The notes: generated by a model not told the origin, from the letters alone. A stretch of DNA of 64,000 bases from Paludibacteraceae bacterium (GCA_017527495.1 JAFXPY010000053.1:1-64000); one strand, 5' to 3'. Shown: positions 1 through 9,290, numbered from the stretch's first letter. Numbers and translations: made by a program.

Positions 1-140
1 CAATATCTATTAAAAGAAATTCCCTACGGGAAACTGAATAATCAATAATCCAACAATATCTATTAAAAGAAATTCCCTACGGGAAACTGAATAATCAATA
101 ATCCAACAATATCTATTAAAAGAAATTCCATACGGGAAAC
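1..140. repeat. 53-bp tandem repeat, about 2.6 copies
   Basis: Copies begin at 1, 54 and 107; the first two are identical over all 53 bases and the third stops at about 140. Each unit carries a small inverted repeat, TTCCC-TAC-GGGAA, which one base change in the third copy breaks (TTCCA). The window cuts the array on its left, so the real copy number is unknown. Identical 'spacers' rule out a CRISPR. Confidence 0.9.
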
Positions 141-161
141 CTCGATTTATCGGACAACAAT

Positions 162-197
162 AAAAAAACAAGTGGTAACACAACCACTTGTTTTTTT
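162..197. terminator. Bidirectional intrinsic terminator
   Basis: A perfect 15-bp inverted repeat (162-176 with 183-197, loop AACACA) has an A7 tract on one edge and a T7 tract on the other, so it can end transcription from either side. It lies downstream of the minus-strand DUF5723-OmpA gene that ends at 292. Confidence 0.8.
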
Positions 198-230
198 CTC
201 GAAACATAAATGACTAAATTGTAATTGATC

Positions 231-290
231 AAATTGTAAATGGTAAATGACCAAATGTTAAATGACCAAATGGCCAAATAGCCAAATGTC
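231..290. repeat. Degenerate 7-8 bp repeat run
   Basis: About seven imperfect copies of an octamer like AAATGACC sit directly beyond the stop codon of the OmpA-family gene. Together with the 53-bp array and the terminator it fills the gene-free first 291 bases; no coding potential is seen. Confidence 0.6.
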
Positions 291-291
291 T

Positions 292-2835
292 TTACATTTT
301 GATTGTTTCGTATGTTATTTCTTCAAATGTTACGTTGAACACGACGCGTCTGTTTTTTGCTCGTCCGGCAGCTGTTGAGTTGTCGGCTACCGGTTCTGTT
401 TGCCCGAAACCGACAGCTGTCATGCGATTTTCGTCAGCACCTTTTTTGATGAGATATTGTTTTACTGATTCGGCACGTTGTTGCGAAAGGCGTTGGTTAT
501 ATTCTGCATTACCCACATTGTCGGTATGTCCCTGAATCTCTACATTCCAAGCCGTGTTGCTGATGATTTGTTTTGCTATCTCGTCAAGTATAGAATATGA
601 TTTTGGCAGTATTCTTGAGCTTCCTGTTTCAAATTCTATTCCGTTGAGTGCTTGTTGGAATAGTGTGCGTACTTCTTGAGTCAGTTCCGGGCAACCATCA
701 TTGCTTTCAACACCCTGAACTACTAAACAGCGGTCGCGCCAGTCAGGCACACCGTCGCCGTCGGTATCGATTTCGCAACCTACCAAATCAACATATTTGG
801 TCATGTCTTTGCGTTGTTTCTCGCCTACTGCAAGTGGTGTGTTCGGGCATTTGTCTTGATAGTTAGGCACTCCGTCTTGGTCGTCGTCGCGCGGACAGCC
901 ATTGGCATCTACCGTTCCTATTGCCTCGCGTGGGGTGTTAGGGCAGAGGTCGTATGGGTCAAGAACGCCATCACCATCAGAGTCTAACGGACAACCATCA
1001 GCACCAACAACTATACCTCTCGGAGTTCCCGGGCAGCGGTCTAAATTGTCAGGCACACCATCTTTGTCTTCGTCGAGCTCGCAACCGAGTGAGTCAACCG
1101 GAGTGTTTGCCGGTGTGTTAGGGCAGCGGTCTAAATAGTCAGCCACTCCGTCGGCATCAGAATCTAACGGACAACCTTCTTCATTTACAAGACCGTATGC
1201 ATGTTCTGATGTGTTCGGACATTTGTCTAAATAGTCAGGCACACCATCTCCGTCAGAATCAGTCGGACAACCATTTTTGTCAACTTTAACTTTGCGTGGA
1301 GTGTCGGGGCAAAGATCGTCTTTATCTTTCACTTTGTCGCGGTCTTTATCATGTTTCCAACCAAATTGCAGAGATATACCCAAACCGAGATTTAGTCCTT
1401 GTGATTTGTATGGCATTGCAAGACCGAAGCTATCAGTGAAAGGCATCTTTTCAGTGAAAACAAGTGGTATATAATCGGCCGTTGCAGTGAGACCTATCGG
1501 ACCTGCTCTCAGTATGAGACCAGCGCCTATTGACGACCAGCGGCCATTCATAAATGAATAACTTGCTGCGAGGTTGAACCATGAAACAGGGCGGAAAGCA
1601 AGACCAAGGGTTACTTCTTCGTATATGTTTTTGCGGTAGAATTTAGTCTGTGAAAATACACCAAAACCAACGCGATTGTCCCAGAAATTGAAATCCACAC
1701 CGGCATTAATTTTGGCTGTAATCATATCCCAGTAGCCTTGTGTTGCATCGTTACCCTCAAGATCATTTACTATAGTGTTGAATGTTGTTTTGAGTGTGTC
1801 GGCAATTTGCTGGAAATCAAATGTCCTTTCGCCATCCTCGTTTAAGTATGCTATGTCGCTATATTTGATTTCCCCCGCACCATTGTAGTGCGAATCAACA
1901 TTCATGTCGTATTTGTAGCCTTTGTTCCAACGAATTACACCGAGGTCGGCAACTGCAAGCGAGATGCGTATGTTTTTGATTGGTTGGTATGATAAACCAA
2001 AATCAAGAGCAGCACCATGTCCTTTGGGTTTGAAATAGCTACCATTGAATGGTTGGAAGTTAGTTTTCACTCCATCTTCTGTAAAAATCAGCGGAGCAGC
2101 TTCGCGAATAAATTGTTCTTCGTCTTCAAAACCAAACGGACCGGCGGTAAGCAATGTGCCTGTGCCGTTGATATTCCATTCGTCATAGCCCATTTTGAAT
2201 TTGAGGTCGTCGGTAAATGCTGCCAATTGAGCCGAGCCGTATAAGTATTTCAGCTTGAAACCAATATCCCAATGCTCGTTAATGTTGCGTGCAAAACCGA
2301 AGGCTACTTCGGTGTAAAGTCTTGCGTTAAATTGTGTCTTACCCAAATTGTAGGTTGTATTTCCTGAATTTGGGAGCAAGAAAGCAAAAGCTTCTTTGTT
2401 TACAGCTGTAGCAAGATCAAAACGTTCGTTGATTGTGATGTGTATATAGTTTTGGTCTGCTCTGAAACCGAAAGAAAGCAAGTTGATTTGCCAATCGCTT
2501 TGCGAAATAATCGATTTTCTCAGTTTGTCGTAGAATTGTTGAACACCATTGCCGTTAGGTGTTGCATTGGGGTGCAAGAATGTGGCTGTCTGTCCTAAGG
2601 TGTTAGGATAGATGATGTCACTCATTGCTATTGAGTTGTTCACAGCACCAAAACTTGTCCAACCAATAGGCGTAAATAGCAAGTAACCATCACTTGTCGG
2701 TTGGAAAGCAGGGTTGAGATAGTGGCGTGTTGGCGCATCTTCAAGGAAGTACAACGTGTTTGGCTGTTGAGCACTTGCTGTTGCACAAAGCAGCACTAAT
2801 AGTGCAACTGATATAATTTGTTTGATTGTTTTCAT
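292..2835 (-). CDS. DUF5723 / TSP3 / OmpA-family outer membrane protein
   Basis: An 847-residue envelope protein. A signal peptide (about residues 1-22, ending ATASA|Q) leads into a DUF5723-like barrel region (about 25-495; the opening with LYFLEDAPTRHYLNPAFQP is typical of that family). A string of thrombospondin type-3 calcium repeats follows (about 495-715, motif DxDxDGxxDxxDxCP), then a C-terminal OmpA peptidoglycan-binding domain (GHTDNVG, LSQQRAESV, GRAKNRRV). The expected role is an outer-membrane protein anchored to the cell wall through OmpA, with the stiff TSP3 rod as a periplasmic spacer; this is inferred from domains. It lies 9 bp downstream of the lipoprotein gene at 2845-4785, so the two are probably co-transcribed and may work together. 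Confidence 0.9.
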   Translation of the reverse strand: MKTIKQIISVALLVLLCATASAQQPNTLYFLEDAPTRHYLNPAFQPTSDGYLLFTPIGWTSFGAVNNSIAMSDIIYPNTLGQTATFLHPNATPNGNGVQQFYDKLRKSIISQSDWQINLLSFGFRADQNYIHITINERFDLATAVNKEAFAFLLPNSGNTTYNLGKTQFNARLYTEVAFGFARNINEHWDIGFKLKYLYGSAQLAAFTDDLKFKMGYDEWNINGTGTLLTAGPFGFEDEEQFIREAAPLIFTEDGVKTNFQPFNGSYFKPKGHGAALDFGLSYQPIKNIRISLAVADLGVIRWNKGYKYDMNVDSHYNGAGEIKYSDIAYLNEDGERTFDFQQIADTLKTTFNTIVNDLEGNDATQGYWDMITAKINAGVDFNFWDNRVGFGVFSQTKFYRKNIYEEVTLGLAFRPVSWFNLAASYSFMNGRWSSIGAGLILRAGPIGLTATADYIPLVFTEKMPFTDSFGLAMPYKSQGLNLGLGISLQFGWKHDKDRDKVKDKDDLCPDTPRKVKVDKNGCPTDSDGDGVPDYLDKCPNTSEHAYGLVNEEGCPLDSDADGVADYLDRCPNTPANTPVDSLGCELDEDKDGVPDNLDRCPGTPRGIVVGADGCPLDSDGDGVLDPYDLCPNTPREAIGTVDANGCPRDDDQDGVPNYQDKCPNTPLAVGEKQRKDMTKYVDLVGCEIDTDGDGVPDWRDRCLVVQGVESNDGCPELTQEVRTLFQQALNGIEFETGSSRILPKSYSILDEIAKQIISNTAWNVEIQGHTDNVGNAEYNQRLSQQRAESVKQYLIKKGADENRMTAVGFGQTEPVADNSTAAGRAKNRRVVFNVTFEEITYETIKM

Positions 2836-2844
2836 AATACTTCC

Positions 2845-4785
2845 TTATTTATTGTTGTCGTTTTCAGGTTGTGGTATTTTTACTATTGCAGACACATCGG
2901 CAGTCAACCCCAAAGTGAGAGAAAGAGTTTGTTTGGTACTTAATATGCACTTTGCTTCATTGTTGCCAATGGAGTAGTCGCAAATGATATGGTCGATTTT
3001 TGACATATCGGACAGCTCCTTTTCTTCAATGTCGAAAATAAGCATTGATTCACGAGGTTTGATAACTTCGCCATTCTTTATGTATTCAGTAGTTGACGCT
3101 CCGAGGAACTTAATGTTGTTGCCATCGTTGAGCAGTTTCAAACTATTGATTTCTCTGTTGTTCTTGTCCAAAAATCTGATGTTGCCATCAATGTCGAACG
3201 GAACTTCACTCTTCACCATGACATACAATTTTGCTTTTGCTGTATTGACAGTGTCGAGGAAATCATTTTGTTCAATCAGAGAATCAAGCGAGAGAGAATT
3301 AATGCTCACATTGGTTATAGTGTCGGAGTGTGTAATCTTGACACCCTTTTCGAAAATCAATGGCACATTGAGATATGTATTAACATACACTTTTGTGTTT
3401 TTGTTCAGACGGTGTTGAGTTATATTTCTAAATACTGATTCTTGACTGATGTTTGTTTCGAATGCATAGCCGATAACATCAGGTTGAATATTGAACAATC
3501 TGTGTATTTGTCCGTTACCCTCTTTCTGATTAAAAGGCAGTACATTGTTTGAAACAGCGTCAAGAGGGTCTGTAACTTTCACAAAATTAGGCATTGGCCA
3601 TGTCTTATAGTCGGCATTGTCCCAGCGAGCATAAACTTTATTGTTCGGATTGTCGAGAGTGTATGAATAAAGTTTGTGTATGTCAAGTTGAAGCGGTGCA
3701 CCTACTGATGTTATTACTTCAAGTTTGATTTCAGGCTCTGCCAATGGAACTTTGAATTTGCGGAATTCTGCCCATACCTCAGTTTCCTCTGAGAGGTTGA
3801 TTTCGTTGGTGTCTGACATCAGTGTTGGTGGGCGGAAATAACCATATAGAGCCCCATACTCCAAGAAGTCAATAGTCATCTTGTAGGAAATAGAAGAGTT
3901 GCTCGAAAGAGTTATGTTAGAATTTTTGTCGAATTTAAATTCAAAGTGTATGCCCATGCCCACTTTGTCGATAAAATGCGAGAAATCAAAAGCATCTTTA
4001 ATGTTGTGTAAGTTATATCTGTCAATATCATTACGCAACAATAGTTTGAAGTTATTCAGAATGATAGGAATACCATTGTTGAAGTTGTAGCTTGAATTGG
4101 AATCTATGATAGGCATCTCATAGTAACCATGAGGATAAGAACCGGTATGCTTGAGAGTATTATCGTCCATAATGAAAATGCTGTCAGGAAGATAAAGTGT
4201 CAGGTTGGTAATGTTGTCGGTTGACAGACCTCCCATGTTTTTAGGATTGATCGTAATAGTGAATCGTGCAGATTCTATTTCAGCATAATCAATGCGCTCT
4301 GTTGTGGCAGTCGAAAGATCAATATTCATGTTTGAGATACTGAACTGAATGTCGTGGTCGGCTTGTCCTTGCCACTCTGTGATGTCTTTCCCTGTTGCAA
4401 CGTTATACAAATTAATCACATCAGAGATGTTAAGCGACATTCCGGCAGGAATATATGATAGGAGTTCACTCGGCAGAGCCAAATCGCTTTCCGGCACATC
4501 GGTCATATAATCCTTCAAGTTAATTGCGTGATACTCCTGTGAATACAAGAATGTATCACGGAAAAAAATGGTATCACCGGAGATCGTGAGGTAGTCTTTA
4601 ATCGCGTTGATGTCCAAAATGTCTTCAACCGATGCAGTGATTGTTCCTATTGGCACCGCCAAGGAGGTCTCTAATTGTGCTCGTGTGTCAATATTTTCAA
4701 GGTCAACATCTCTTTGGACGCAACCGCTAAATATCAGCACCAGCATACATGAAAAAAGATAGATTTTTGAGTACTGTTTTTTCAT
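2845..4785 (-). CDS. Uncharacterised lipoprotein, 646 aa
   Basis: A hydrophobic N-terminus ends in the lipobox FSGC (Cys22), so the mature protein is probably lipid-anchored in the envelope. The rest is rich in beta-prone, Asn/Thr/Asp-containing segments without a motif I recognise, and no enzyme signature is visible. It is the first gene of a likely two-gene operon with the downstream DUF5723-OmpA gene (9 bp gap) and has its own promoter-like site at 4837-4868. I infer a partner role in outer-membrane or surface structure from this context; its true function is unknown. Confidence 0.75.
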   Translation of the reverse strand: MKKQYSKIYLFSCMLVLIFSGCVQRDVDLENIDTRAQLETSLAVPIGTITASVEDILDINAIKDYLTISGDTIFFRDTFLYSQEYHAINLKDYMTDVPESDLALPSELLSYIPAGMSLNISDVINLYNVATGKDITEWQGQADHDIQFSISNMNIDLSTATTERIDYAEIESARFTITINPKNMGGLSTDNITNLTLYLPDSIFIMDDNTLKHTGSYPHGYYEMPIIDSNSSYNFNNGIPIILNNFKLLLRNDIDRYNLHNIKDAFDFSHFIDKVGMGIHFEFKFDKNSNITLSSNSSISYKMTIDFLEYGALYGYFRPPTLMSDTNEINLSEETEVWAEFRKFKVPLAEPEIKLEVITSVGAPLQLDIHKLYSYTLDNPNNKVYARWDNADYKTWPMPNFVKVTDPLDAVSNNVLPFNQKEGNGQIHRLFNIQPDVIGYAFETNISQESVFRNITQHRLNKNTKVYVNTYLNVPLIFEKGVKITHSDTITNVSINSLSLDSLIEQNDFLDTVNTAKAKLYVMVKSEVPFDIDGNIRFLDKNNREINSLKLLNDGNNIKFLGASTTEYIKNGEVIKPRESMLIFDIEEKELSDMSKIDHIICDYSIGNNEAKCILSTKQTLSLTLGLTADVSAIVKIPQPENDNNK

Positions 4786-4836
4786 CGCTGTAATTATTTA
4801 AGTTTACTTTTAGTTACAATTCGGTAAATAAAAAAG

Positions 4837-4868
4837 CAAAAGTAGTATATTTTTTTGTTATAAGCAAG
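4837..4868 (-). promoter_or_regulatory. Promoter-like site for the lipoprotein-OmpA pair
   Basis: On the minus strand a TACTTTTG -7 element (4837-4844) lies 20 bp from CTTG (4865-4868), one base off the Bacteroidota -33 TTTG. It is about 50 bp upstream of the start at 4785. Confidence 0.5.
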
Positions 4869-4885
4869 ATTTTTTTAACTTTTTT

Positions 4886-6280
4886 TTATTTTTGGTTGTA
4901 GTTGATCATATAAACTTGTTTTGTGGCGCGTGTGATGGCTGTGTAGAGCCAGCGATAGTAGTCGGTGTTGATTTGTTCGTCGGTCAGATTGCCGGTGTTG
5001 ATAAATATGTTTTTCCATTGTCCGCCTTGTGCTTTATGGCATGTCACGGCGTAGGCAAATCTGATTTGTAGGGCGTTGTAATAGTCGTTTTCGTAAATCT
5101 TTTTGATGAGTTCTTGTTTGTTGTGTATCTCTGGATAGTCTTCGGCTATCTGATTGAATAGCTTTTGCTGAAGTGGGTAGTTTTCTTCCGGTGTGTTGGT
5201 TTGCATTGTGTCTAACCACAAGATTGCTTCTATTTCCCAATCATAGTCGATTGCTTTCAGACTTGCATTGGCAAAATGAAAACCATAGAGCTCTCTAATA
5301 TTGCTTATTCGTTTAATTTCAAAAATGTCGCCATTGGCGAGAAACTCAATGTTGTCGTAGTCTTTGGTCCAGTGGTAGTTGTTCTTTACCACCATGATTC
5401 TGTCTCCATTAGATATCTGGTCTTCTTTCCAAAGTATTTGTCCTCTGATTCCTTGATTGAATTGGTTAGTTTGATAGTTGGTGCGTGTTATGATGAGTGT
5501 TTCTTCTGCGCCTACCTCTTGATATGATTTCTCTATCTGTTCAACCACTTGTGTGCCTTCTAAGAGTTGAATATCGTCTGCATATTGCAGTCGTGGCAGC
5601 TGTGTTGTTTTATTGTCGGCAAGCATTTGTCGGAGCATTGTTGCATTGGCAAGAATGCCGCTTTGCTGCTCTTGGCGTGCCACTTTGGTGAGCTGAAACT
5701 CGCTGACTTTAAGTCCGTAACTTTCGAGTTTCGTTCTCTCAAGTGCCGGACTGAATTGTTGTCCCACAGGAGGCAACTGAGCATTGTCGCCAAGGAGGAG
5801 CATTGCACAATGGTCGCCGGAATAAACATAATTGATGAGGTCGTCAAGCAATCGTCCTGTGCCAAAGGGGGTGCTGTCGTTCGAGATATTGGCAATCATT
5901 GATGCTTCGTCAACGATGAAAAGGGCATTTTTGTAAAGATTGTCTGCGAGATTGAATTTCTCTGTTCCGAGTTCTTGTTGTCGGTAGATTTTTTTGTGTA
6001 TAGTATAGGCAGGATGGTGTGAGTAGTTGGCAATAACTTTTGCCGCGCGACCGGTAGGAGCAAGAAGTATGGTTGTTTGTTTGAGGGTTGAGAGTGCTCC
6101 AACAAGAGCAGAGACAATAGTCGTTTTTCCTGTCCCTGCATAACCTTTGAGAAGGAAAAGCTTGTTGGGGTCGTGAGATGCCAAAAACTGCCCTAACTCT
6201 TTGATGAGCAGTGTTTGCTGTTCATTAGGTGTGTAGGGCAGTTGTGAGGTTATCTGTTGCGCAAGAAAATCTGAAATCAT
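4886..6280 (-). CDS. RecD/Pif1-like superfamily 1 DNA helicase (AAA ATPase)
   Basis: A 464-residue ATP-dependent helicase-like protein. Walker A is GYAGTGKTT (residues 46-54), a Walker B-type VDEAS follows at about 125, and the C-terminal motif 'YAVTCHKAQGGQWKNI' with a later 'WLYTAITRATKQVYM' matches the UvrD/RecD C-terminal helicase fold. It lacks the N-terminal extension of true RecD and so is a compact Bacteroidota stand-alone form. The substrate should be DNA ends or forks during repair, by family analogy. No partner gene lies next to it: downstream comes the lipoprotein gene about 100 bp away, upstream the C1 peptidase. Confidence 0.85.
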   Translation of the reverse strand: MISDFLAQQITSQLPYTPNEQQTLLIKELGQFLASHDPNKLFLLKGYAGTGKTTIVSALVGALSTLKQTTILLAPTGRAAKVIANYSHHPAYTIHKKIYRQQELGTEKFNLADNLYKNALFIVDEASMIANISNDSTPFGTGRLLDDLINYVYSGDHCAMLLLGDNAQLPPVGQQFSPALERTKLESYGLKVSEFQLTKVARQEQQSGILANATMLRQMLADNKTTQLPRLQYADDIQLLEGTQVVEQIEKSYQEVGAEETLIITRTNYQTNQFNQGIRGQILWKEDQISNGDRIMVVKNNYHWTKDYDNIEFLANGDIFEIKRISNIRELYGFHFANASLKAIDYDWEIEAILWLDTMQTNTPEENYPLQQKLFNQIAEDYPEIHNKQELIKKIYENDYYNALQIRFAYAVTCHKAQGGQWKNIFINTGNLTDEQINTDYYRWLYTAITRATKQVYMINYNQK

Positions 6281-6354
6281 GTTGTCATTTCATGAAGTTG
6301 TTTTTTTCAATAAATCGATATATCGATAAATCGTTATTTCGAGCTTTTGAAAGG

Positions 6355-7557
6355 TTAAAATCCTAATTTTTTGCGAATATCTTTTGGTATGGCGTTTTTG
6401 TTGACAATGAAATTCATTGTTTTGTAGGCAACGAAAGCTTTGGATATGTACCATATTCCATCATAGTCGCCGGCTTTACCCCATGAGTTTTTCACCATGT
6501 AATATTCTTTGCCGTTTTGGTCTTTGGCTATACCATATATCTGCATGCCATGGTCGTCTGTTGTTTCCCAGTTGTCGTAGGCCTTTTGTCGCATTTCTTG
6601 TGTAACTTCAACTTCCGGCAGTGGTCCTTTGGTTAGTTCTTTGCGTTTGTCTGTGTTCGACATGCCCGTCCAACGTGCTTGGTCGGTTCCCGTCAGTTCG
6701 GCTCCTTTGTCTTCATTCGGCATTACGCCAACACCGGTGCGAGTGAAGCCTATTTCAGACACATCAGCTCCCCATGCTATTGTGTAACCATTGTTGATGG
6801 CGTTGTCAATGATTGCCATCATTTCGTCAAGCGGTATGTTGTACGACAATTCGTGACGCCAGTTGTCTTGTACTTCAATTGCAAATTGGGTGTAGAAAGG
6901 GTGGTGAGTGAAAGATGTTATTGAAACATAATCGTCGAGATTCAACCCTGTTGATTGCAGAAATGATTGAGGAGTGTAGTTTTTGCCGTTGTAGGTAAAT
7001 GATTCGGGGCATTGTCCAAGATAAGTGTCGTATATTGCAGCGAGACCATTTCGCCACACCGGTGTAAGTTTTTTTGGATTTCCTTTAATCAGTGCATCGA
7101 CATATCCTTTTGCGACACGGTCAAGTTCGCCGTGGTTGTGTACTGTGTCGCCATACATAATGCCCGGCATGGCGTCTTGTGGAACAATACCATAGTTGCG
7201 AAGGCAGAACATCACATCGGCAAAACTGCCGCCGGGGGCGTAAGAGCTTTCGCCATGTAGTCTGACATAGTTGGTCGCACGGTCGAGCATAGTGTGATGA
7301 ACGACGAACATCTCTGCGAGGTCGTATTCTCCTTTGCCTTGGCGTATAAGTTCTGATTCAATGAAGCCCAGTGTACTGAAGGCCCAGCATGTACCGCTAC
7401 GCTTCTGGTCTTTAACTTTTGAAATAGGATTTTCTTTCACTGTGGTAAAAATGAAAGTATCCTGACGAACAGTGTCTGTTTGATTCGTTATTGAATCTGT
7501 TTGTGCGTATGTTGTAAGTGCAGAACATACAAAGAGGGATAATAAAAGTTTTTTCAT
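6355..7557 (-). CDS. Secreted C1-family cysteine peptidase (bleomycin hydrolase/PepC-like)
   Basis: A papain-fold peptidase of the aminopeptidase C family, 400 residues. A signal peptide (about 1-18, ending TYA|Q) points to export, unlike the cytosolic PepC of many bacteria. The catalytic triad is visible: Cys57 in GTCWAFS, His336 in DDHGMQIYG and Asn357 in VKNSWG. It probably trims peptides in the periplasm; substrate specificity is not readable. It starts 19 bp after the prfB stop, so it is probably transcribed from the prfB promoter. Confidence 0.9.
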   Translation of the reverse strand: MKKLLLSLFVCSALTTYAQTDSITNQTDTVRQDTFIFTTVKENPISKVKDQKRSGTCWAFSTLGFIESELIRQGKGEYDLAEMFVVHHTMLDRATNYVRLHGESSYAPGGSFADVMFCLRNYGIVPQDAMPGIMYGDTVHNHGELDRVAKGYVDALIKGNPKKLTPVWRNGLAAIYDTYLGQCPESFTYNGKNYTPQSFLQSTGLNLDDYVSITSFTHHPFYTQFAIEVQDNWRHELSYNIPLDEMMAIIDNAINNGYTIAWGADVSEIGFTRTGVGVMPNEDKGAELTGTDQARWTGMSNTDKRKELTKGPLPEVEVTQEMRQKAYDNWETTDDHGMQIYGIAKDQNGKEYYMVKNSWGKAGDYDGIWYISKAFVAYKTMNFIVNKNAIPKDIRKKLGF

Positions 7558-7576
7558 ATCAGGGTGTGTTTAATTT

Positions 7577-8684
7577 TCATTCTGAAAATTCCATTAAATA
7601 AGCTTTTATGAAAGCATCAATATCTCCATCCATCACAGCTCCTACATTTGATGTCTGGTAGTTGGTGCGATGGTCTTTGACGCGTTTGTCGTCGAATACG
7701 TAGCTTCTTATTTGCGAGCCCCATTCGATTTTTTTCTTTTCCGATTCTATCTTTGCTGTTGTCTGACGGCGTTTTTCCAACTCCAGTTCGTAGAGTTGCG
7801 AGCGCAAGAGACGCAACGCGTTCTCTTTGTTTTTGGGCTGGTCGCGTGTCTCGGTATTTTCAATCACTATTTCGTCGGGTTGATTAGTGAGTGGGTTGGT
7901 GAATTTATAGTGAAGTCTGACACCTGATTCCACTTTATTCACATTTTGTCCGCCGGCTCCGGAGCTACGGAATGTGTCCCAACTGATGCCGGCATTATTG
8001 ATTTCCACTTCGATGGAGTCGTCAACAAGCGGCGTAACAAACACACTTGCAAAAGATGTCATTCGTTTGCCTTGTGCATTGTACGGACTGACGCGGACGA
8101 GTCGGTGCACGCCGTTTTCTGATTTCAAGTAGCCGTATGCAAGGTCGCCGATGAGTTTCATCGTGACTGTTTTTATTCCGGCTTCGTCGCCTTCTTGCAG
8201 GTTGGCAATCTCAATGTTGTAACCGTGCCGTTCTGCATATCGCATATACATACGATAGAGCATCTGTGCCCAGTCTTGTGCCTCTGTACCTCCGGCGCCT
8301 GCCACAATTTTCAACACTGCATCCATAGAGTCTTCCTCGTGCGAAAGCATGTTTTTCATTTCGAGGTTTTCCACTTCGGCAAGTGCTTTTTCGTATGCAG
8401 CATCAACATCAGCTTCCGTAACTATCTCGTCTTTGAAAAAGTCGAAAGCAAGTGTGAGCTCGTCAACAGCACTTTTCACTTCGTTGTAGCCTTCCACCCA
8501 TCGTTTGAGATTTTTTACCTTTTTGAGCTGTTGCTCAGCGGCTTTGGGGTCGTCCCAAAAGCCGGGAACTTGTGTGCGAAGTTCCTCCTCTTCAATCTGG
8601 ATTAGTTTCTGATCGATGTCAAAGATACCTCCTCAACGCCTCTTGGCGTTCCAGCAGGTCTTTACGCTGGTCTAATGTAATCAT
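7577..8684 (-). CDS. prfB: Peptide chain release factor 2, programmed +1 frameshift
   Basis: RF2 releases the peptide at UGA and UAA stops. The gene is in two frames: ATG at 8684 opens 21 codons (MITLDQRKDLLERQEALRRYL) and meets an in-frame TGA at 8621-8619; skipping one base at CTT-TGA-C joins the second frame (DIDQKLIQ...) that runs to 7577, giving 368 residues. The site is classical: AGGAGG, a 3-nt gap (TAT), then CTTTGAC, nearly the E. coli arrangement, so low RF2 lets the ribosome slip and make more RF2. The GGQ motif is at 244-246. The stop-recognition tripeptide reads SPY (199-201) rather than SPF. Without the frameshift the protein would appear to start at an internal GTG (8497). Confidence 0.96.
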
Positions 8685-8751
8685 GTTCTTGATTTTTTTT
8701 GAAATCAACCAATTTGGTTGATTCACTCTGGTTGATTAGTTAATTATTTTG

Positions 8752-8783
8752 CAAAATTAATACTTTTTTGCTTTCTGTGCAAA
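8752..8783 (-). promoter_or_regulatory. prfB promoter
   Basis: On the minus strand TTTG (8780-8783) is followed after 20 bp by TAATTTTG (8752-8759), a full match to the Bacteroidota sigma-ABfr consensus. Its -33 box lies a few bases from the stop codon of the upstream rhodanese gene. Confidence 0.75.
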
Positions 8784-8785
8784 TC

Positions 8786-9190
8786 TCATTGTGCCTCGCA
8801 GGGACCGGAGTCGAGGTCTTGATTGGCGTTTTGCCATGCCACTATGCCGCCTTTGAGGTTGTAAATCTGAAAATTAGCAATTTCCATAAGCTGTGCCGAT
8901 GCCAGTGCCGAACGCCTGCCTGTTCGACAATAAATAGCCACAGGTCGAGTAGGGTCGAGGCGTCTTTGGGCTTTCTCTTTGAATTTTGAATTTTTGTAGT
9001 CGATATTTATAGCACCGGGAATATGACTCTGTGCAAATTCTTCAGGTGTGCGCACATCGACAATCTGAACATCATCGCGTTCGATGAGTTTGATGAAATC
9101 TGCCAACTCAACATCAGTGTAGTTCTGTTGTGCACAAGCGGTAATACCCAATGTTGCCGCCAAACTAATTAGAAAAGTCTTGAATCGCAT
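8786..9190 (-). CDS. Rhodanese-domain lipoprotein
   Basis: A single rhodanese domain of about 100 residues behind a signal peptide with lipobox ITAC, so it should be tethered in the envelope. The active-site loop holds the catalytic Cys in YCRTGRRS, and the fold signature VDVRTPEEFAQSHIPGAINI is present. It may move sulfur or act on small thiols, but single-domain rhodaneses have few known substrates. I place the start at ATG 9190 (MRFKTFLIS); an in-frame TTG at 9202 lies inside an octamer repeat and is less likely. prfB follows on the same strand, from its own promoter. Confidence 0.88.
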   Translation of the reverse strand: MRFKTFLISLAATLGITACAQQNYTDVELADFIKLIERDDVQIVDVRTPEEFAQSHIPGAINIDYKNSKFKEKAQRRLDPTRPVAIYCRTGRRSALASAQLMEIANFQIYNLKGGIVAWQNANQDLDSGPCEAQ

Positions 9191-9196
9191 AATAAT

Positions 9197-9244
9197 CTTC
9201 AAATCTTCAAATCTTCAAATTTTCAAATCTTGAAATCTTCAAAT
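9197..9244. repeat. Octamer run CTTCAAAT x6
   Basis: Six near-perfect tandem octamers (two with one change) lie immediately upstream of the rhodanese start codon, between it and the terminator at 9264-9290. Confidence 0.85.
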
Positions 9245-9263
9245 CTCACATTAAAAACACAAA

Positions 9264-9290
9264 ACTGTCTAACTTTGTGAGTTAGGCAGT
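9264..9290 (-). terminator. Terminator of the fatty-acid-CoA ligase gene
   Basis: An 11-bp stem (9264-9274 with 9280-9290, one G-T pair, loop TTGTG) lies 25 bp after the stop at 9316 and is followed on the minus strand by a T-rich tract. Confidence 0.75.

Noticed and set aside
1..140. CRISPR-like array at the window start
   Set aside because: The would-be spacers are identical between copies, there are no cas genes, and the unit is a plain 53-bp tandem repeat.
10..207. 65-residue minus-strand frame
   Set aside because: It is a translation of the 53-bp repeat and terminator, with repeated peptide and no conserved feature.
5560..5895. Long open frames on both strands inside the helicase gene
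   Set aside because: They are out-of-frame shadows of the helicase and show no signal or domain pattern.
6314..6327. ATCGATATATCGAT palindrome as an operator or terminator
   Set aside because: It is short, AT-rich, without a T-tract and has no second copy, so chance cannot be excluded.
8497..8684. prfB as a broken gene
   Set aside because: The stop lies exactly at a classical frameshift site with its stimulator, and both frames encode conserved RF2 sequence.
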